A DNA stretch of 64,000 bases from Tachypleus tridentatus. Taxonomy: Eukaryota > Arthropoda > Merostomata > Xiphosura > Limulidae. Shown here piece by piece: positions 12,044 through 23,926 of the stretch. The position numbers and the translations under genes are program-made. The stretch's first letter is position 1. Every line of letters begins with the position of its first letter. The DNA lies in the NCBI RefSeq assembly GCF_004210375.1, contig NC_134833.1:18903396-18967395 (forward strand), given 5' to 3'. The notes beneath the pieces are model-generated. The model had not been told where the DNA came from, did not search any database, and saw only the letters and a program-made list of their open reading frames with translations.

Positions 12044-12306
12044 TGTTTGGTTTGAATTTCGCCCCAAGCTACACGAGGGCTATCTGGGCTAGCCGTCCCT
12101 AATTTAGCAGTGTAAGACTAGAGGGAAGGCAGCTTGTCATTACCACCCATCGCCAACTCTTGGGCTACCCTTTTACCAATGAATTGTGGGATTAACCGTC
12201 ACATTATAATGCCCTCATGGCAGAAATGGAGAATATTTGGTGTGACGGAGGTTCGAACCCGCGACTCTCAGATTACGAGTCGAACGTCTTGACCATACTA
12301 GGACCC
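12044..12306 (-). repeat. SINE-A, reverse orientation
   Basis: A nearly full copy from TGTTTGGTTTGAATTTCG to the head GACCATACTAGGACCC. It has moderate divergence. Confidence 0.88.
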
Positions 12307-12483
12307 TTATTCTTGAACAGTTATTGTAATTTCCTTATTCATTAAAACGCTACTTCATATTGGATCCGAGATTCTATGGTTCACGTCCTGTTCCCACTAA
12401 AAACAAATATTTCGGTCCGCAGTTTGGAGGCGACAGTGAATTGAGTGACGGTCAAATAATTCTATTCCATTACGATAACCCAT

Positions 12484-12578
12484 GAGTTGGCGGTGGATGG
12501 TGTTGACTAGCTTTCTTCTTTTTAGTATATCACTTCAAAATTAGAGAAAGTTAGCGTAAATAGCCCTTGTGAGCTTTG
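12484..12578 (+). repeat. SINE-A 3' half, diverged
   Basis: GAGTTGGCGGTGGATGGTG through AAATAGCCCTTGTGAGC matches the body and tail in forward orientation. The next, inverted copy begins two bases later, giving a tail-to-tail pair. Confidence 0.75.
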
Positions 12579-12579
12579 A

Positions 12580-12837
12580 TTTGTTTTTTGAATTTCGCGC
12601 AAAGCTACACAAGGGTTATCTGCGTTAGTCGTCCCTAATTTAGCATTGTGAGACTAGAGTGAAGGCAGCTAGTCATCACCGCCAACTCTTGGGCTACTCT
12701 TTTACCAACGAATAGTGGGATTGACCGTATAACGCCCCCACGGCTGAAAGGGCGAGCACTTTTAGTGTAACGGGGATTTGAATCCGCGATCCTCAGAATA
12801 CAAGTCGAGCTCCCCAACCACCTGGCCATCACGGGCC
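12580..12837 (-). repeat. SINE-A, reverse orientation
   Basis: This copy runs from the TTTGTTTTTTGAATTTCGCG tail to the CCTGGCCATCACGGGCC head. Small deletions lie in the TCATCACC and GACCGTATAACG segments. Confidence 0.9.
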
Positions 12838-12875
12838 AAATCATAATTTAGAAAAGAACTGTAGAACAATTAATT

Positions 12876-13000
12876 CGCCCAATTGCACAACGGTATGTGT
12901 GCAGAGTTACAACGCTAAAATGCGGGTTTGAATACCAGTGGTGGGCAGAGAACAGATAGCCCATTGTGTAGCTTTGTGTTTAATTACAAACAAACAAGTT
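12876..13000 (+). repeat. SINE-B
   Basis: The head GCACAACGGTATG, the box-B-like GGGTTTGAATACC, GGTGGGCAGAGAACAG and the tail GATAGCCCATTGTGTAGC appear in order, ending in ACAAACAAACAAG. Confidence 0.85.
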
Positions 13001-13864
13001 AACGTGAAAACATTTAAGTTATATTATCTATATTTCAGGAAGAAAAACGTTATAATGCTAGTCCCTAGAGAGCGTAAAACGCGCCATCTATTATTAATCT
13101 CTTGCTTCAAAACCTGTTTAAAACAACTCGTGGAAAAATCTTTTATTCAGATGTTTCTATTGAACAATACTGTAGCTGTGTTTAATTGTTTATTACAACG
13201 GCAACTAAGAGAATTCCAAAATAATCTACATCTGACGTCACAAAAATATATCTTTGAAATTTTATTGTATTACAACCTACAGCTGTACAATTTCTTATGA
13301 AAATATTTTACTTGTGAAGCGTTGCATCTTTTAAATATCAGATATTTTTAAACCGCTTCTATATTTCTAATTTACATTCCTCTAGATCAGGGGTGTGCAA
13401 CAGGCGGCCCGCGGGCCACAACCCGGCCCGCCAAGCCATTTAGTGTGGCCCTAGTTGTTGTAATCTAACCATGTGGCCTGATCTGTAATCCAACGCAAAT
13501 GGAATATTTTTAAAAGCATCGATCCTACGGGATTCCCAGGCTTCGACTCGACAAACTTTTAAAATTATCTTTGCTAGAGAGGAGCAGGCCGAATTCGATT
13601 GGTCGGCCTCCTTAGGGCATGAATAGGTGACGTGCACTAGCACTATTGTCTACGACTCAACGTCATGTCCTGAACCTCGCCTTCGCCCGCTGGCGACAAT
13701 TTTCCCTAACCTCTGCTGTCCGTCATTCATTATTGGTGAAAATTTTATTACCTTTTACAGTTACTACAAGAGATTGAAGGTAAATTGATTATTATTTAGC
13801 ATATTGTTGTGACTTTACTGAATTTATTAAAATTTTTGCTTTCAGATGCATCTGATTCTATGTA

Positions 13865-14315
13865 CAGTGTGACCTCGTTATTCGCGGGGGTTACGTTCTT
13901 TACCCTCCCGCGAATAGCGAAAAACCGCGAATATTGGACGCAGTTTTAAAACGTATATGTATGCGATTATATACTATATGAAATGCTTCCCAAACACTAA
14001 TGATACTTATACTCATTGATGCAGTAATAATGTAGCAATATTGCATACTGTTATGTATTTCACTAAATTGTACCGTGCGTTACCGGGCTGTGCTTTGCCG
14101 TTTGCGTTGTTGGGGAAGCTGAGGCAGTCAGCCAATAGCACTCAATCTTGTTTGGTGAAGACGACAATTGATAAAACGGCTTGATTGAGTAAATACAACA
14201 GAAATCTCCTCGAAAAGCCCTTTCAGTCTCTGTGACCTACAAAACGCAGTTCGCGCATAACCCGCGAATATGCGGGGCCGCGAATGGCGAACCGCGAATA
14301 GGCGAGGTCACACTG
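13865..14315. mobile_element. Nested MITE with pogo/Tigger-like termini
   Basis: It starts CAGTGTGACCTCGTTATTCG and ends with an inverted match (CAGTGTGACCTCGCC on the other strand). A TA dinucleotide lies on each side (13863-13864 and 14316-14317). CGCGAAT-type motifs recur near both ends. At 451 bp it has no coding capacity and sits between the left end of the hAT element and its transposase, so it inserted later. The superfamily call rests on the TA duplication and terminal CAGT...ACCTCG. Confidence 0.85.
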
Positions 14316-14486
14316 TATTTTGCTATTCTCAATTAATTTAAGTACCGGAAGGCTATGATCGGGATGCCAATTTAGAAACATGTGTTTCTGTCCATAAGAG
14401 GTTCCATGTGTAAATAAATTCTATGTTTTTTTCTACTTTGCTATTTTCGTGAGAATAATTTTTGTTTTGATTTCAGGGCTAGTAAA

Positions 14487-16274
14487 ATGTCAGCAGTTAA
14501 GAAACGAAAAATTGATGATGAGGGAAGGTTATTCAACAGTGAATGGTGCACAAAATATCTTGTTGTCCCACATAATCAAGGTGTTGTCTGCCTCGTCTGT
14601 CAAACTACAATTGCAGTCATGAAAGAGTACAATATTAAGCGACATTACGCAACTAAGCACTCCTCCCAGTTTGATGAAATTGTTGGTCAGGCACGAAAGG
14701 ACAAAATTGAACATTTAAAACATCCATTGAAAAGCAACAAGGTGTTTTACCACTTTCAAGTAAAATTCAGAACTGGTGACAAAACTGAGTTTTAAGCTTT
14801 GTGAATGTATGGCAGAAAAGGGAAAGCCTTTCAGTGATGGAGAATTTATTAAAAATTGTTTAACAATATTCACAGAATATGCATGTCCAGAGAAAAAATA
14901 TTTGGTGGAGCAAACTAGCCTTTCCCTTTACTGTCTCACGCAGGACAAAAGATCTTTCAGAGGACATCAAAGAAACTTTGAAAGAGAGATTGAATTCGTG
15001 TGAAGCTTTCAGTCTGGCTTTGGATGAAAGCACTGATATCAATGACACATCCCAACTTGTCATTTTCATCAGAGCTGTTGCTGCAGGCTTTGATGTTTTC
15101 GAAGAGTTTTTAGATATGGCAAGCCTTTCCTCCACAACCACAGGACAGGATATTTGTGAACAAGTGCTTAAGGTTGTAGAAAAGTTTGAACTGAATCCTT
15201 ATAAATTATGTGGTGTTACAACAGATGGTGCTCCTTCCATGACAGGTAGGACAAATGGATTCACCAAGAAATTTCTAACTGCAATTGGAGCACAAGACGT
15301 AGTTGTAAGTCATTGCATTATTCACCAAGAGAGCTTGTGCACCAAAGTTCTGGATTTTGCAGAAGTCATGAAAATGTCGTCCAATGCGTAAATTATATTC
15401 GAACACGAGGATTAAATCATCGACAATTTAAAACTTTTTAGATGAGCTGGACAGTGAGTATTCAGATGTTTTGTACTTCTCTGCTGTACGTTGGCTTAGT
15501 AGAGCTGCTACTTTGAAGAGATTCTGGAATCTGCGAGAGGAGATTAAGTTCTTCATGGAGAGCAAACGTCAGAATGTGGACTTCTTGAGCAATGAGAACT
15601 GGCTGAATGACTTAGCATTCCTCACAGACATTACACAGCATCTGTCTGATTTAAACTTAAAACTACAAGGGAAAAGTCAACTTGTGAATAAGTTGTTTGA
15701 GCATATTTGTGCTTTTGAGAAGAAATTGGAACTTTTCCAGGTTCAGTTGAGAAGAGCCATATTGACCCATTTTACATGTCTTGCAACCAGGAAACTGGAA
15801 TTTCCTAATCTGGATTGCACCAAATATGGAACCAGTGTACAAAAGCTGCGTGATGAGTTTGCAAACAGATTTCCAGATTTCAGACAAACTGAAATTAGAT
15901 TGAAATTGTTCGCTCAACCTTTTGATTTGGCAGTGGAAGACAGTCCTGATGATTGCCAAATGGAACTCATTGAACTGCAGGCTGACATGGACACTAAAAG
16001 GAAATTCTCTGAAAACAGTTTGCTAGACTTTTACAAACTCTGTGTACGTGAAAAGTTTCCCAATTTGTCCCGTCATGCACAAAGAATTGCCTCCCCTTTT
16101 GGTAGCACCTACTGCTGTGAGCAATTTTTCTCCAAAATGAAGCTCATCAAAACCAAATGTAGAAGTCAGCTGACTGATGAACATTTGACCAGTCAGTTAA
16201 GAGTGACAACCACTTCTGTCAAAGCTGATATTGACAAGCTCTGCAAGGACTCTAAATTTCAAGTGTCGCACTAA
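14487..16274 (+). pseudogene. Broken hAT transposase (BED finger plus hAT catalytic and dimerisation regions)
   Basis: The reading frame begins MSAVKKRKID, followed by a BED-type zinc finger (CLVC then HYATKH about 18 residues on). Further pieces match the hAT transposase core: LALDESTDIND with the first catalytic Asp, TTDGAPSMTG with the second, and SHCIIHQESLC. The C-terminal piece carries RHAQRIASPFGSTYCCEQFF, the hAT dimerisation segment. The pieces lie in different frames, with breaks near 14754, 14925, 15375 and 15440, so no full-length protein can be made. Family knowledge: this is the GTF2IRD2/ZBED-like Charlie lineage. Everything lies inside the hAT terminal repeats. Confidence 0.92.
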
Positions 16275-16441
16275 AATGATCACTCATGCAAAAATATAAA
16301 ATATTATTGCTTGCATTTTGAGAATTTTTTTTAATTTATTGTGCATGTACACGAATAAGCTTGTTTTTTAAGTGGCCCCGCTTGATTGAAGTTGGTTATA
16401 TGGCCCACCGACGAAAAATGTTGCACACCCCTGCTCTAGAT

Positions 16442-16836
16442 GTAAAGGCATGTGTTTGGAATACGACTTGTAAGGTTCCAACCCAAATGCCACAGAAAAA
16501 CTCTGAGTGCCTTATTATTTTACACTTAATTTTAATAATAAATCTTATTGGGCATTTGGTTTTGCATTATCAAATGCAAAAGTTAAAATTCCCGAATAAT
16601 CCTAAAGGTAACTTTATAAATAATAACAGAACGTAACTAAAACTCACTCTGAAGAATTTCATTATTTAATAAATAAACCAAAACGGTAGCTATAACGAAT
16701 ACAAAAACATAAAAAACACTGGGTTTTGGCAACAGTTCTAGAGTTTACCTGTAAATAATATATTAATCGTCTTTACCAAGACAAAAAAGTAGACATCATG
16801 GAGAATTTATGAAGGGAGACTACACACATAGATATA
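16442..16836. other. Spacer between two transposons
   Basis: AT-rich DNA without a recognisable gene, between the hAT target duplication and the left end of the Tc1-like element. Confidence 0.4.
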
Positions 16837-16904
16837 CAGCACTGTGCAAAAATGCTGGGGCAAAGTTAAAAATCAGATTTCAGAATAGTTTCAAACAACA
16901 AAGG

Positions 16905-17455
16905 AAGGTAAATCACAGGTGAAACAATGTAAGGTAAATCACTAGTGTAACGATGTAAGGTAAAACACTAGTGTAACAATGTAAGGTAAAACACTAGTGT
17001 AACAATGTAAGGTAAATCACTTGTGAAACAATGTAAGGTAAATCACAGGTGAAACAATAATGTAAGGTAAATCACTAGTGAAACAATGTAAGGTAAATCA
17101 CAGGTGAAACAATAATGTAAGGTAAATCACAGGTGAACCAATGTATGGTTAATCACGGGTGAGCCAATGTACGGTAAATCAGTAGTGAAACGATGTAAGG
17201 TAAATCACAGGTGAAACAATGTAAGGTAAGTCACTAGTGTAACAATGTAAGGTAAATCACCAGTGAAACAATGTAAGGTAAATCACTAGTGAAACAATGT
17301 AAGGTAAATCACTAGTGAAACAATGTAAGGTAAATCACAGGTGAAACAATGTAAGGTAAATCACTAGTGAAACAATGTAAGGTAAATCACTAGTAAAACA
17401 ATGTAAGGTAAATCACAGGTGAAACAATGTAAGGTAAATCACAGGTGAAACATCA
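16905..17455. repeat. Minisatellite, 26-bp unit, about 21 copies
   Basis: The unit is AATGTAAGGTAAATCACWRG followed by TGAAAC. Most units are 26 bp; a few have an extra AAT (29 bp). CAC-TAGTG and CACAGGTG variants alternate irregularly. Confidence 0.95.
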
Positions 17456-17549
17456 AACATATATCAATCTTCATATTTAGTAGAACAGAAACTCAGTGGA
17501 AATGCCTGAGTTCAGTAAACAGTTAATATTTTATGGTCATTTTTTCATT

Positions 17550-18433
17550 AATAACTACAAACAGTCTTTCAGGTATTGTTACAACATGTTTAATACAAGT
17601 GTTCTTTGGGATTTTACTCCAAAAGTCTCTAATACATTCACATAAGGTTTCTTTGACAGTAGCTTCTGACTTGTCTAGCTTCTGATCTATCAAATCCCAG
17701 ATCTGCTTAATGGGGTTGAGATGCGAACCATTACATCATTTAGCTTCTTTCATAAGTAATTTCTCCATATGTTGGATGAGTGTTTGAGGTCATTATCTTC
17801 TAGACAGTAGAATTCTTTACCAATAATACACAAACCACTGGGTATACCACGATGGATCAGTATTTTATGGTACTTGTGCTGGTCCACTATTCCATCTATT
17901 TTACAAATATCTCCTGTTGCATTAGTATAAAAACATTCCCAAACCATCACATTGGCTCTCCCATGCTTCATGGTAAGTAAAATGCATTGAGGTAAGTATT
18001 TTTCACCTTTCTTTCACCAGGCGTACAACCTACACTTTGAATCAAATACTTTAAACTTGAACTCATCCAGCCATAAGACCATTAAACAATCAACAACAAT
18101 CCAGTTTCTGCACTTTTTAGCAACTTTGAGTCTTCTTAATACTGTCGATCTGGACACTTTTCTGTCACTTGGTGTATGGTTATTTATCTGATGCTCAGTG
18201 ACAGTCTTCCTTCTGTCCTGAAGGCCACATAAACAAAGATACTTAACATCAGTATCACTGAGTTTAGGTGTTCTGTCTCTTCTTTTCTTACTTTCATATT
18301 TACCTATTTCTGTCTCATGGTCTCTGATGTACTTGACAATGTTTGAGGAGTATTTCAAGTCTGCAACTGCTGGTCGGAGAGTCCAGCCAGCATCACGTAA
18401 AGGTTTTATGCTAGCTTTCTTATCTACTGACAA
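17550..18433 (-). pseudogene. Broken Tc1-like transposase
   Basis: The N-terminal frame (18433-18014) starts MSVDKKASIKPLRDAGWTLR, a helix-turn-helix DNA-binding region, and continues through VLRRLKVAKK into VLWLDEFKF, the area of the first catalytic Asp. A second frame (17971-17750) holds KHGRANVMVWECF and LEDNDLKHSS, the second Asp block. A third (about 17740-17550) has NPIKQIWDLIDQKLDKSEAT. In active relatives this last block reads NPIEQ or NPIEN with the third acidic catalytic residue; here it is Lys (codon at 17706-17708). A stop, frame breaks and the lost acid show it is dead. Confidence 0.9.
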
Positions 18434-19211
18434 TTCTATACACTTTTAGGGCTGTGGCAGAACAATAAAACGTAATATATAGAGTTAAACACTGTTTTCA
18501 TCAAGGTTTATTTATGGAGTACTATTACACTGATTTTTTCTAACATATATCAATACCATATGCTAGCTCCTTGTTATCTTATTTCTGTATAGTTAATACA
18601 CTGCATGTGGTTCCATGAGAGTTATTTCACACCCTACATTTGATCAATATGATCATTCAACCTGAATGTCATGTCCTTGGTACAAGTATATGAGAATTTT
18701 AATGGTTAATAGATACTTTCACTCTGACTCATTCAGTTATCAACAAAAGTGAAAAAGATAATAACATTTTCTTGTGGCATTAGGTGTAATATTTATGAGC
18801 ATAACAAATCAACCTGTATTGTCTATGCTGTTTGGAGTGTAGCTCTTGAAATCAGTGACCACATATGGCAAAGGTATCAGAAAAGCCACAGAATTTCATG
18901 AAAAATGTCAAGTGTCATCATAAGAGGGCAGTTTAGAATTTTTCCTGTGAATAATATTACAATTTTGTTCACAAAAAGAAACTGCCAAAAATAACTCAAA
19001 TATTCAATGATACAAACACCATACATTATCTAATTCAAATATTCAGTTAAGACTAAATTTAGTGTCTTGCTATAACAAACCAAAGCATGTGTCAAGTTTG
19101 TACTATAGTTTTAAATACATGTAGGCCTATCTTTACAGATATCTTCTATGCAGCTGCCTTTCTTTTATGAGTGAGTTATTTACTAAAAGTGATCGATAAT
19201 TTTCTGAATGG

Positions 19212-19338
19212 TTTGTTTGTAATTAATCACAAAGCTACACAATGGGCTATCTGTGCTCTGCCTCTAACAAGTATCAAAACTCAGATTCTAGCATTGCAAG
19301 AAAGTCTGCACATACACCACTGTGCCACTGGGGGACCT
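19212..19338 (-). repeat. SINE-B, reverse orientation
   Basis: Tail GTTTGTAATTAATCACAAAGC, split as CACAAAGCTACACAATGGGC, then GCAGAG and the head CCCCAGTGGCACAGTGG on the minus strand. Confidence 0.8.
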
Positions 19339-19907
19339 TTTGGATGGTAGCTTTTGTTCTTTATTACATTATTTAATAAGACATTTATTTTAAACAAAAT
19401 GTAATTTAAAATCTAAATTAACATTAATTCTGTAAAAATGTATGTGGTGTGATTGAGCTGAGCTCTGGCTTACTGAATACTTTAGTATTGGACAGAAGAG
19501 TGATACATATTACTTTATATTACTATAGTCTGACATATCTTACCAACTATTCATATGTAGTAAACAGAAAAGTTGAGTTTTACATTATTTCAAGAATATA
19601 AAGAATACCAATGTTGAAAAGAAAATTATTAGGGCTAATTCAATATATTTTACTAAAATTAAATAACATATATTTCTTTCTTATTTTACCTTTCCTGGAC
19701 AAGAAGTTGAATGTCCTTCAAAATGTACATGAAAAGGTTATGTCCAAGTTGCCACTGGTTTCATGCATTCACCAAAAACATTTAATCAGAACAAAAAGCT
19801 AATGCAAGTCTTTCACTTTTCAACATGGTAAAGACACTTGCCTTTTCCCTTCCTCATGTATTAAGTGCATTTTCTAAGCTGAGCATTCAAGCATAGCAAC
19901 AGTCTTG

Positions 19908-20035
19908 TCCCCCACTGGTACAGCAGTAAGTCTTTAGATTTACAATGCTAAAATCAGGGGTTCGATTCCTCTCTGTGGACTCAGCATGTAGCCCAATGTG
20001 GCTTTTCTATAAGAAAAAACACAAACACAAACAAT
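19908..20035 (+). repeat. SINE-B
   Basis: The head CCCCCACTGGTACAGCAG, box B GGGGTTCGATTCC, GTGGACTCAGCATG and the tail GTAGCCCAATGTGGC appear in order, with a CAAACACAAACAA end. Confidence 0.8.
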
Positions 20036-20864
20036 AGTCTTCCATTATTTTTAATATTGTCAATTTTCCTCTTCTTTGACAAAATGCTGCTAACATTAAA
20101 ACTTGAAATAACATGTATGTAAAATTTAACAAGATTTAGTCTTTAACAATCTATGTTATTTACTGAATCAATGATTTTCTTAAAAATAAATACTATTTAA
20201 AGATAAACAGCATTCTCTCAGCTGATTTCTGAAGAAAGGTAAAAATCCAATAACTGCTCTGATAAAAAGAAAAATGCATTGCTTGTACTTCTTGTCTAAT
20301 CTTAAAATATAAAACAAATATCTATTTATATTATCCATTTGCTTACGAGTATGTTTATCATGTTTTTTGTAATCATTTTAAAACATTCAAACATTTTATG
20401 AAGATGAACCATTCGGTAAAGGTGTGCCTCTCACTACATGACCTCATAAAACACCAACTTGGATTATCCTAATTAGGTCATCTAGTAATTGCACTACACC
20501 AGGAAGGAACTATAGATATTATTACCTGTTTCAGTTAATTATATTTATAAATACATTATAAAATTATATCATACATCTTCAGTCAAACTAGTGAGTGATC
20601 CAAATTACACTTACAATAATTCATGATTACTTGCCAACTTAAAAATTGTTAAAAATTAAACCATAAATCCTCATTTGTTAGTATTTCAATACAGCTAGAA
20701 ATAACCAAGAATTTAATGTGACCAATAAAGTTTACTAATTATGCTTTCACCAATCTGATTGATGTAAAGAAGGAAAGTCAAACACTAAAGCACTAACTCC
20801 TAATGTAAACCACCAAGAACAAAAATCCACTTTGATTGGATTTCATTCACATTTTTTTGCTTTA

Positions 20865-21190
20865 TCTCATGCAGTCATTCTTCAATCCAATTAACAAGAC
20901 CCTCCCAGCCTTCGCTAATGTGACTTTTCTGTGTTAATCTTGTGACATCTTATTAAAAACTTTGGTAAACCAATGATGGTTGTCTTTTATAACATCTTTC
21001 ACTAATGATTTTGTAAAACTTTTTTATCACTCACTCTAGAAATTTTCTCATTACAGATGTAAGATTAATGGTCTATAAATTCAAGGATAACAATTATCAC
21101 CCCTTTAAAAATAAGAGTAATTTTAGCAAATCCCCAATCCCCAGGCACTTGCCTACTGTCTGTTGACCTAACCATAGTTATAGACATTTT
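20865..21190 (-). pseudogene. Fossil non-LTR reverse transcriptase fragment (CR1/L2-like)
   Basis: Read on the minus strand, one frame gives VPGDWGFAKITLIFK, the typical segment of LINE reverse transcriptases that precedes a KKGD...NYRPI block. The following pieces in shifted frames read YRPL and NLTSVMRKFLE with VIKK, matching the YRPISLTSV...KLLE-type motif. Stops and frameshifts are frequent. The clade name is a guess from these motifs. Confidence 0.65.
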
Positions 21191-23926
21191 CATCCAAATC
21201 TGATGCAAAATATTTTAGGTCCTTACTCATACCCATCCTCTGTACCATAAAGAAAACATTATTAATTTGAACTCCTTCCTATAGAGTGCACTACTGGATG
21301 TGACTGAAGTGACCCCAGTGGTTGTAAGAGTTAGTGTGTTAGAATAAAACAACAGAAATGCAAACTTGTGCATGCATCTGTAGAGATGTGAAGGAGTATC
21401 TTTAGTTGAGATTTGATGATTTGGAAGATGGAGATGAACGACCTTTTGTTATCTTACTTATTCTTATGTTTCTTCTAAGCTACTGAAGCTGTTATATTAT
21501 GATAAAACTATTCTTATCTATTAATTCTCATGTTTAAATACATTTGGCTGATGTTATTTTTGAAATACTTGACTTTAGGATATAAATACATGACAAAAGT
21601 GTTGAAGAAAGATGTTGATGTGCTATCACAAGTCTTTAAGATAGAAGTAATTTTGTTTTGGCAACAACTTGTATCATGTTAGAAGGTTTCATGGAACATA
21701 TTATACTTATTCTTGAAAAGAATTATTTCCAATTCTTCATACAAGGTTGCCAGTAAGGGGAAGGAATGGGGATAGAAGTACCCCAAAATATGCCATAACT
21801 TTAGCCCTACACCCAATGAACTGTGCTTGCTGTTAAAATTGGTCCACTCTTATGTGTCCACAAGACATAGGATATAATATTTTCTTTCTTTTCTTTTTTT
21901 GCTTAGCTCACCTTATCAGGAAGAGTCTGCTATTGCCTGCAAAACCTTGTCATCTTGTGCATGTGAGAGTAGAAAATAAGTTTCAAAAATGTCCCATGAT
22001 GGTTCAATAAGAATAAGCTTGGACAGACCAAACCTATTGGTCTGCAGCAAATTTAAAACTTATAAAGGTGTAGTGTCAACAACCCATGAAGACATCATCA
22101 CTTGTAGGGTCAGTTATATCATGAGATGAATCTCTTTTACAAAGACATTTTTAAGAGTGACTGCTCCTATACTGCTTTTCAGTGCAAATATGAGATCAAG
22201 TCCACACCAAGTGATGTCAACCCCATACTGGAACTGTCTACAACTTGAAACAAGTAGAATCAAACACACCAAAGCATATATTTACCAGGCTGCTCTCACA
22301 TACTGATACACACATGTCCATTTGATGAGAAAAGGATTAATGTTGGCTGATATGGCCAGAGTCAACATTTTCCTTTACCTGTTAATGTATTTCAAATAGA
22401 TACCTAACTATCCACTGTACAAACAACTAATACTTCATGCCATTGCCAAAAAATTATTTGCACATGCACCGAGCCTTAATAATGTACACATGTAAGTCTG
22501 CAATGCAATCAGATTTAGACTATACCCCTTTGTGTGCAGTACATTCCTAGAGCTCTTTGTATTTACCAAAAACTGATCTTTGACATGGCAAAGGAATCAC
22601 ACTGGAAATGCAAAGAGACAGTAGATGGTTCTGTGGAAAGTACCTTTTCTGGTAAGGATAATGTTAACTTCAGAATACATAACTTACCTCTACATAGCTA
22701 ACATCAAATGGTAGATGAATCAGTGTAACAAAATAAATTAAAAGAAATGAGACTCTTTCTGAAAATATATTGAAAGAAAAGAAACAGAAAACTTGAGAAG
22801 TGTGTCTTCCACTATGGGGAAGGGGGTTTAGTGAGAGTATTACTTGGTAAAAGATTGTCTCCATTTAAAGCAGGGATTAATAATTTTCACCCAACATAAG
22901 GTTCTTTCAAATAAACTTCCTGCATGTTACAAATGTGGGTTGAATGTGAAGGCTGCTTAGCTATCCTTTATATCTCCAGGAATAAGCACATAATGTATGT
23001 TAAGTGTGGCATGATGTGCTTACAATATGCAGATGGAGGTATGATTCACCCAAGACCATGAGACCAAAAATGCAGGAAGCATCTATGGTAAAAACACCAA
23101 GGACACATCCTTCCACAATCAAGAAGAAGAAAATATGCATTGAGAGATATAACAATAATTAGAAAACTAAAAGTTCAAATGAAGGATTCATAATAGTTCT
23201 TAGGACTCAGAAGAGGTTCAACCAAAAGAACTGAACAAGGAAGACAAAAGAGTAGAAATGCCTTGAAAGTGATCATATAAGCTGGTGGAAGGAAAAGGCC
23301 AGGGAGAAAAGAGATGATAGGTAGTCAACAAAGGCCCTCACTAAGGGGTAATCCTAGAAACAGATATAAGAATGGCTTACAAACTGTTTTTCACTGATGA
23401 CACCTTAATTTATTTACCTTGATATGCACAATACCCCTGTTGCCAAATGTAATTTTCTGTGTGTTTTTTCTTTTAATTTTCTTAATAGTAATTTATTTGA
23501 CAAAACTCTTGTGAAAACTTGCTGTGAAACACAGCTTGGAAACCACTGGGACAGAACATTCATGAATAGCCAGATAAAAATGAAGTGAGATGAAGAAGAC
23601 CTTAACAAGAAAGATTAACCAGTGGATTAACATGCATTGATGGTCAACAAAAGTATCAAGAAAAGTGACTTCTCTACAAGAAAAATGTGACTGTCTTGCG
23701 ATGAACCAGAAAAAAGTCACATGTTAAGCTAAAAGTGTGGAATGTCATGGTGAAAGTTAGACATTCAAGGCTAGTGTAAAATTAATTTCCAAGATGGAAG
23801 AGGTCCAGAACTGCCAAGAGACAAAGATGCATAACCCACAACTGAACTGACCAAGCAGGACAAGAAAAAAAACAGTAAGAGGGGCTTTGAATTAAAGAAA
23901 CTACTCTGAGAAGAAGCTCAAGAGAG
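21191..23926. other. Unassigned stretch, possibly old repeat
   Basis: No protein family recognised on either strand. The sequence from about 21750 to 23850 is less AT-biased than neighbouring spacer and may be decayed mobile DNA. A frame at about 23370-23415 reads FFTDDTLIY, superficially like a reverse-transcriptase active site, but nothing around it supports that. Confidence 0.3.

Larger units (their letters stand above)
13388..16433 (+). mobile_element. hAT-superfamily DNA transposon (Charlie/GTF2IRD2-like), complete ends, inactive
   Basis: The element starts with CAGGGGTGTGCAACA and ends with the exact inverted complement of those 15 bases. It is flanked on both sides by the 8-bp direct repeat CTCTAGAT (13380-13387 and 16434-16441), the target-site duplication length of the hAT superfamily. 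The first 50 bases are GC-rich with GGCGGCCCGCGGGCC, as in other elements of this lineage. Inside are a decayed transposase (14487-16274) and a younger MITE (13865-14315). The perfect duplication indicates the ends have not decayed much, whereas the coding region carries several frame breaks, so it cannot move by its own product. Confidence 0.95.
16837..18433 (-). mobile_element. Tc1/mariner-type element, one recognisable end, inactive
   Basis: A Tc1-like terminus CAGCACTGTGCAAAAATG begins after a TA at 16835-16836, with GGGGCAAAGTTAAAAATC following. The minus-strand transposase remains extend to 18433. No inverted partner of the terminus was seen to the right up to about 19100, so that end is lost or strongly diverged; the right limit given is the first codon of the coding remnant. 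A 26-bp minisatellite fills much of the space between the left terminus and the end of the transposase. Confidence 0.8.
18434..20859. other. Stretch with SINE-B copies only
   Basis: No gene recognised. Two SINE-B copies (19212-19338 and 19908-20035) are the only identifiable elements. The rest is AT-rich with short chance open frames. Confidence 0.45.

Noticed and set aside
23370-23415. FFTDDTLIY as a reverse transcriptase active site
   Set aside because: No supporting motif (QGS, LG or similar) in nearby frames; one short match is expected by chance.
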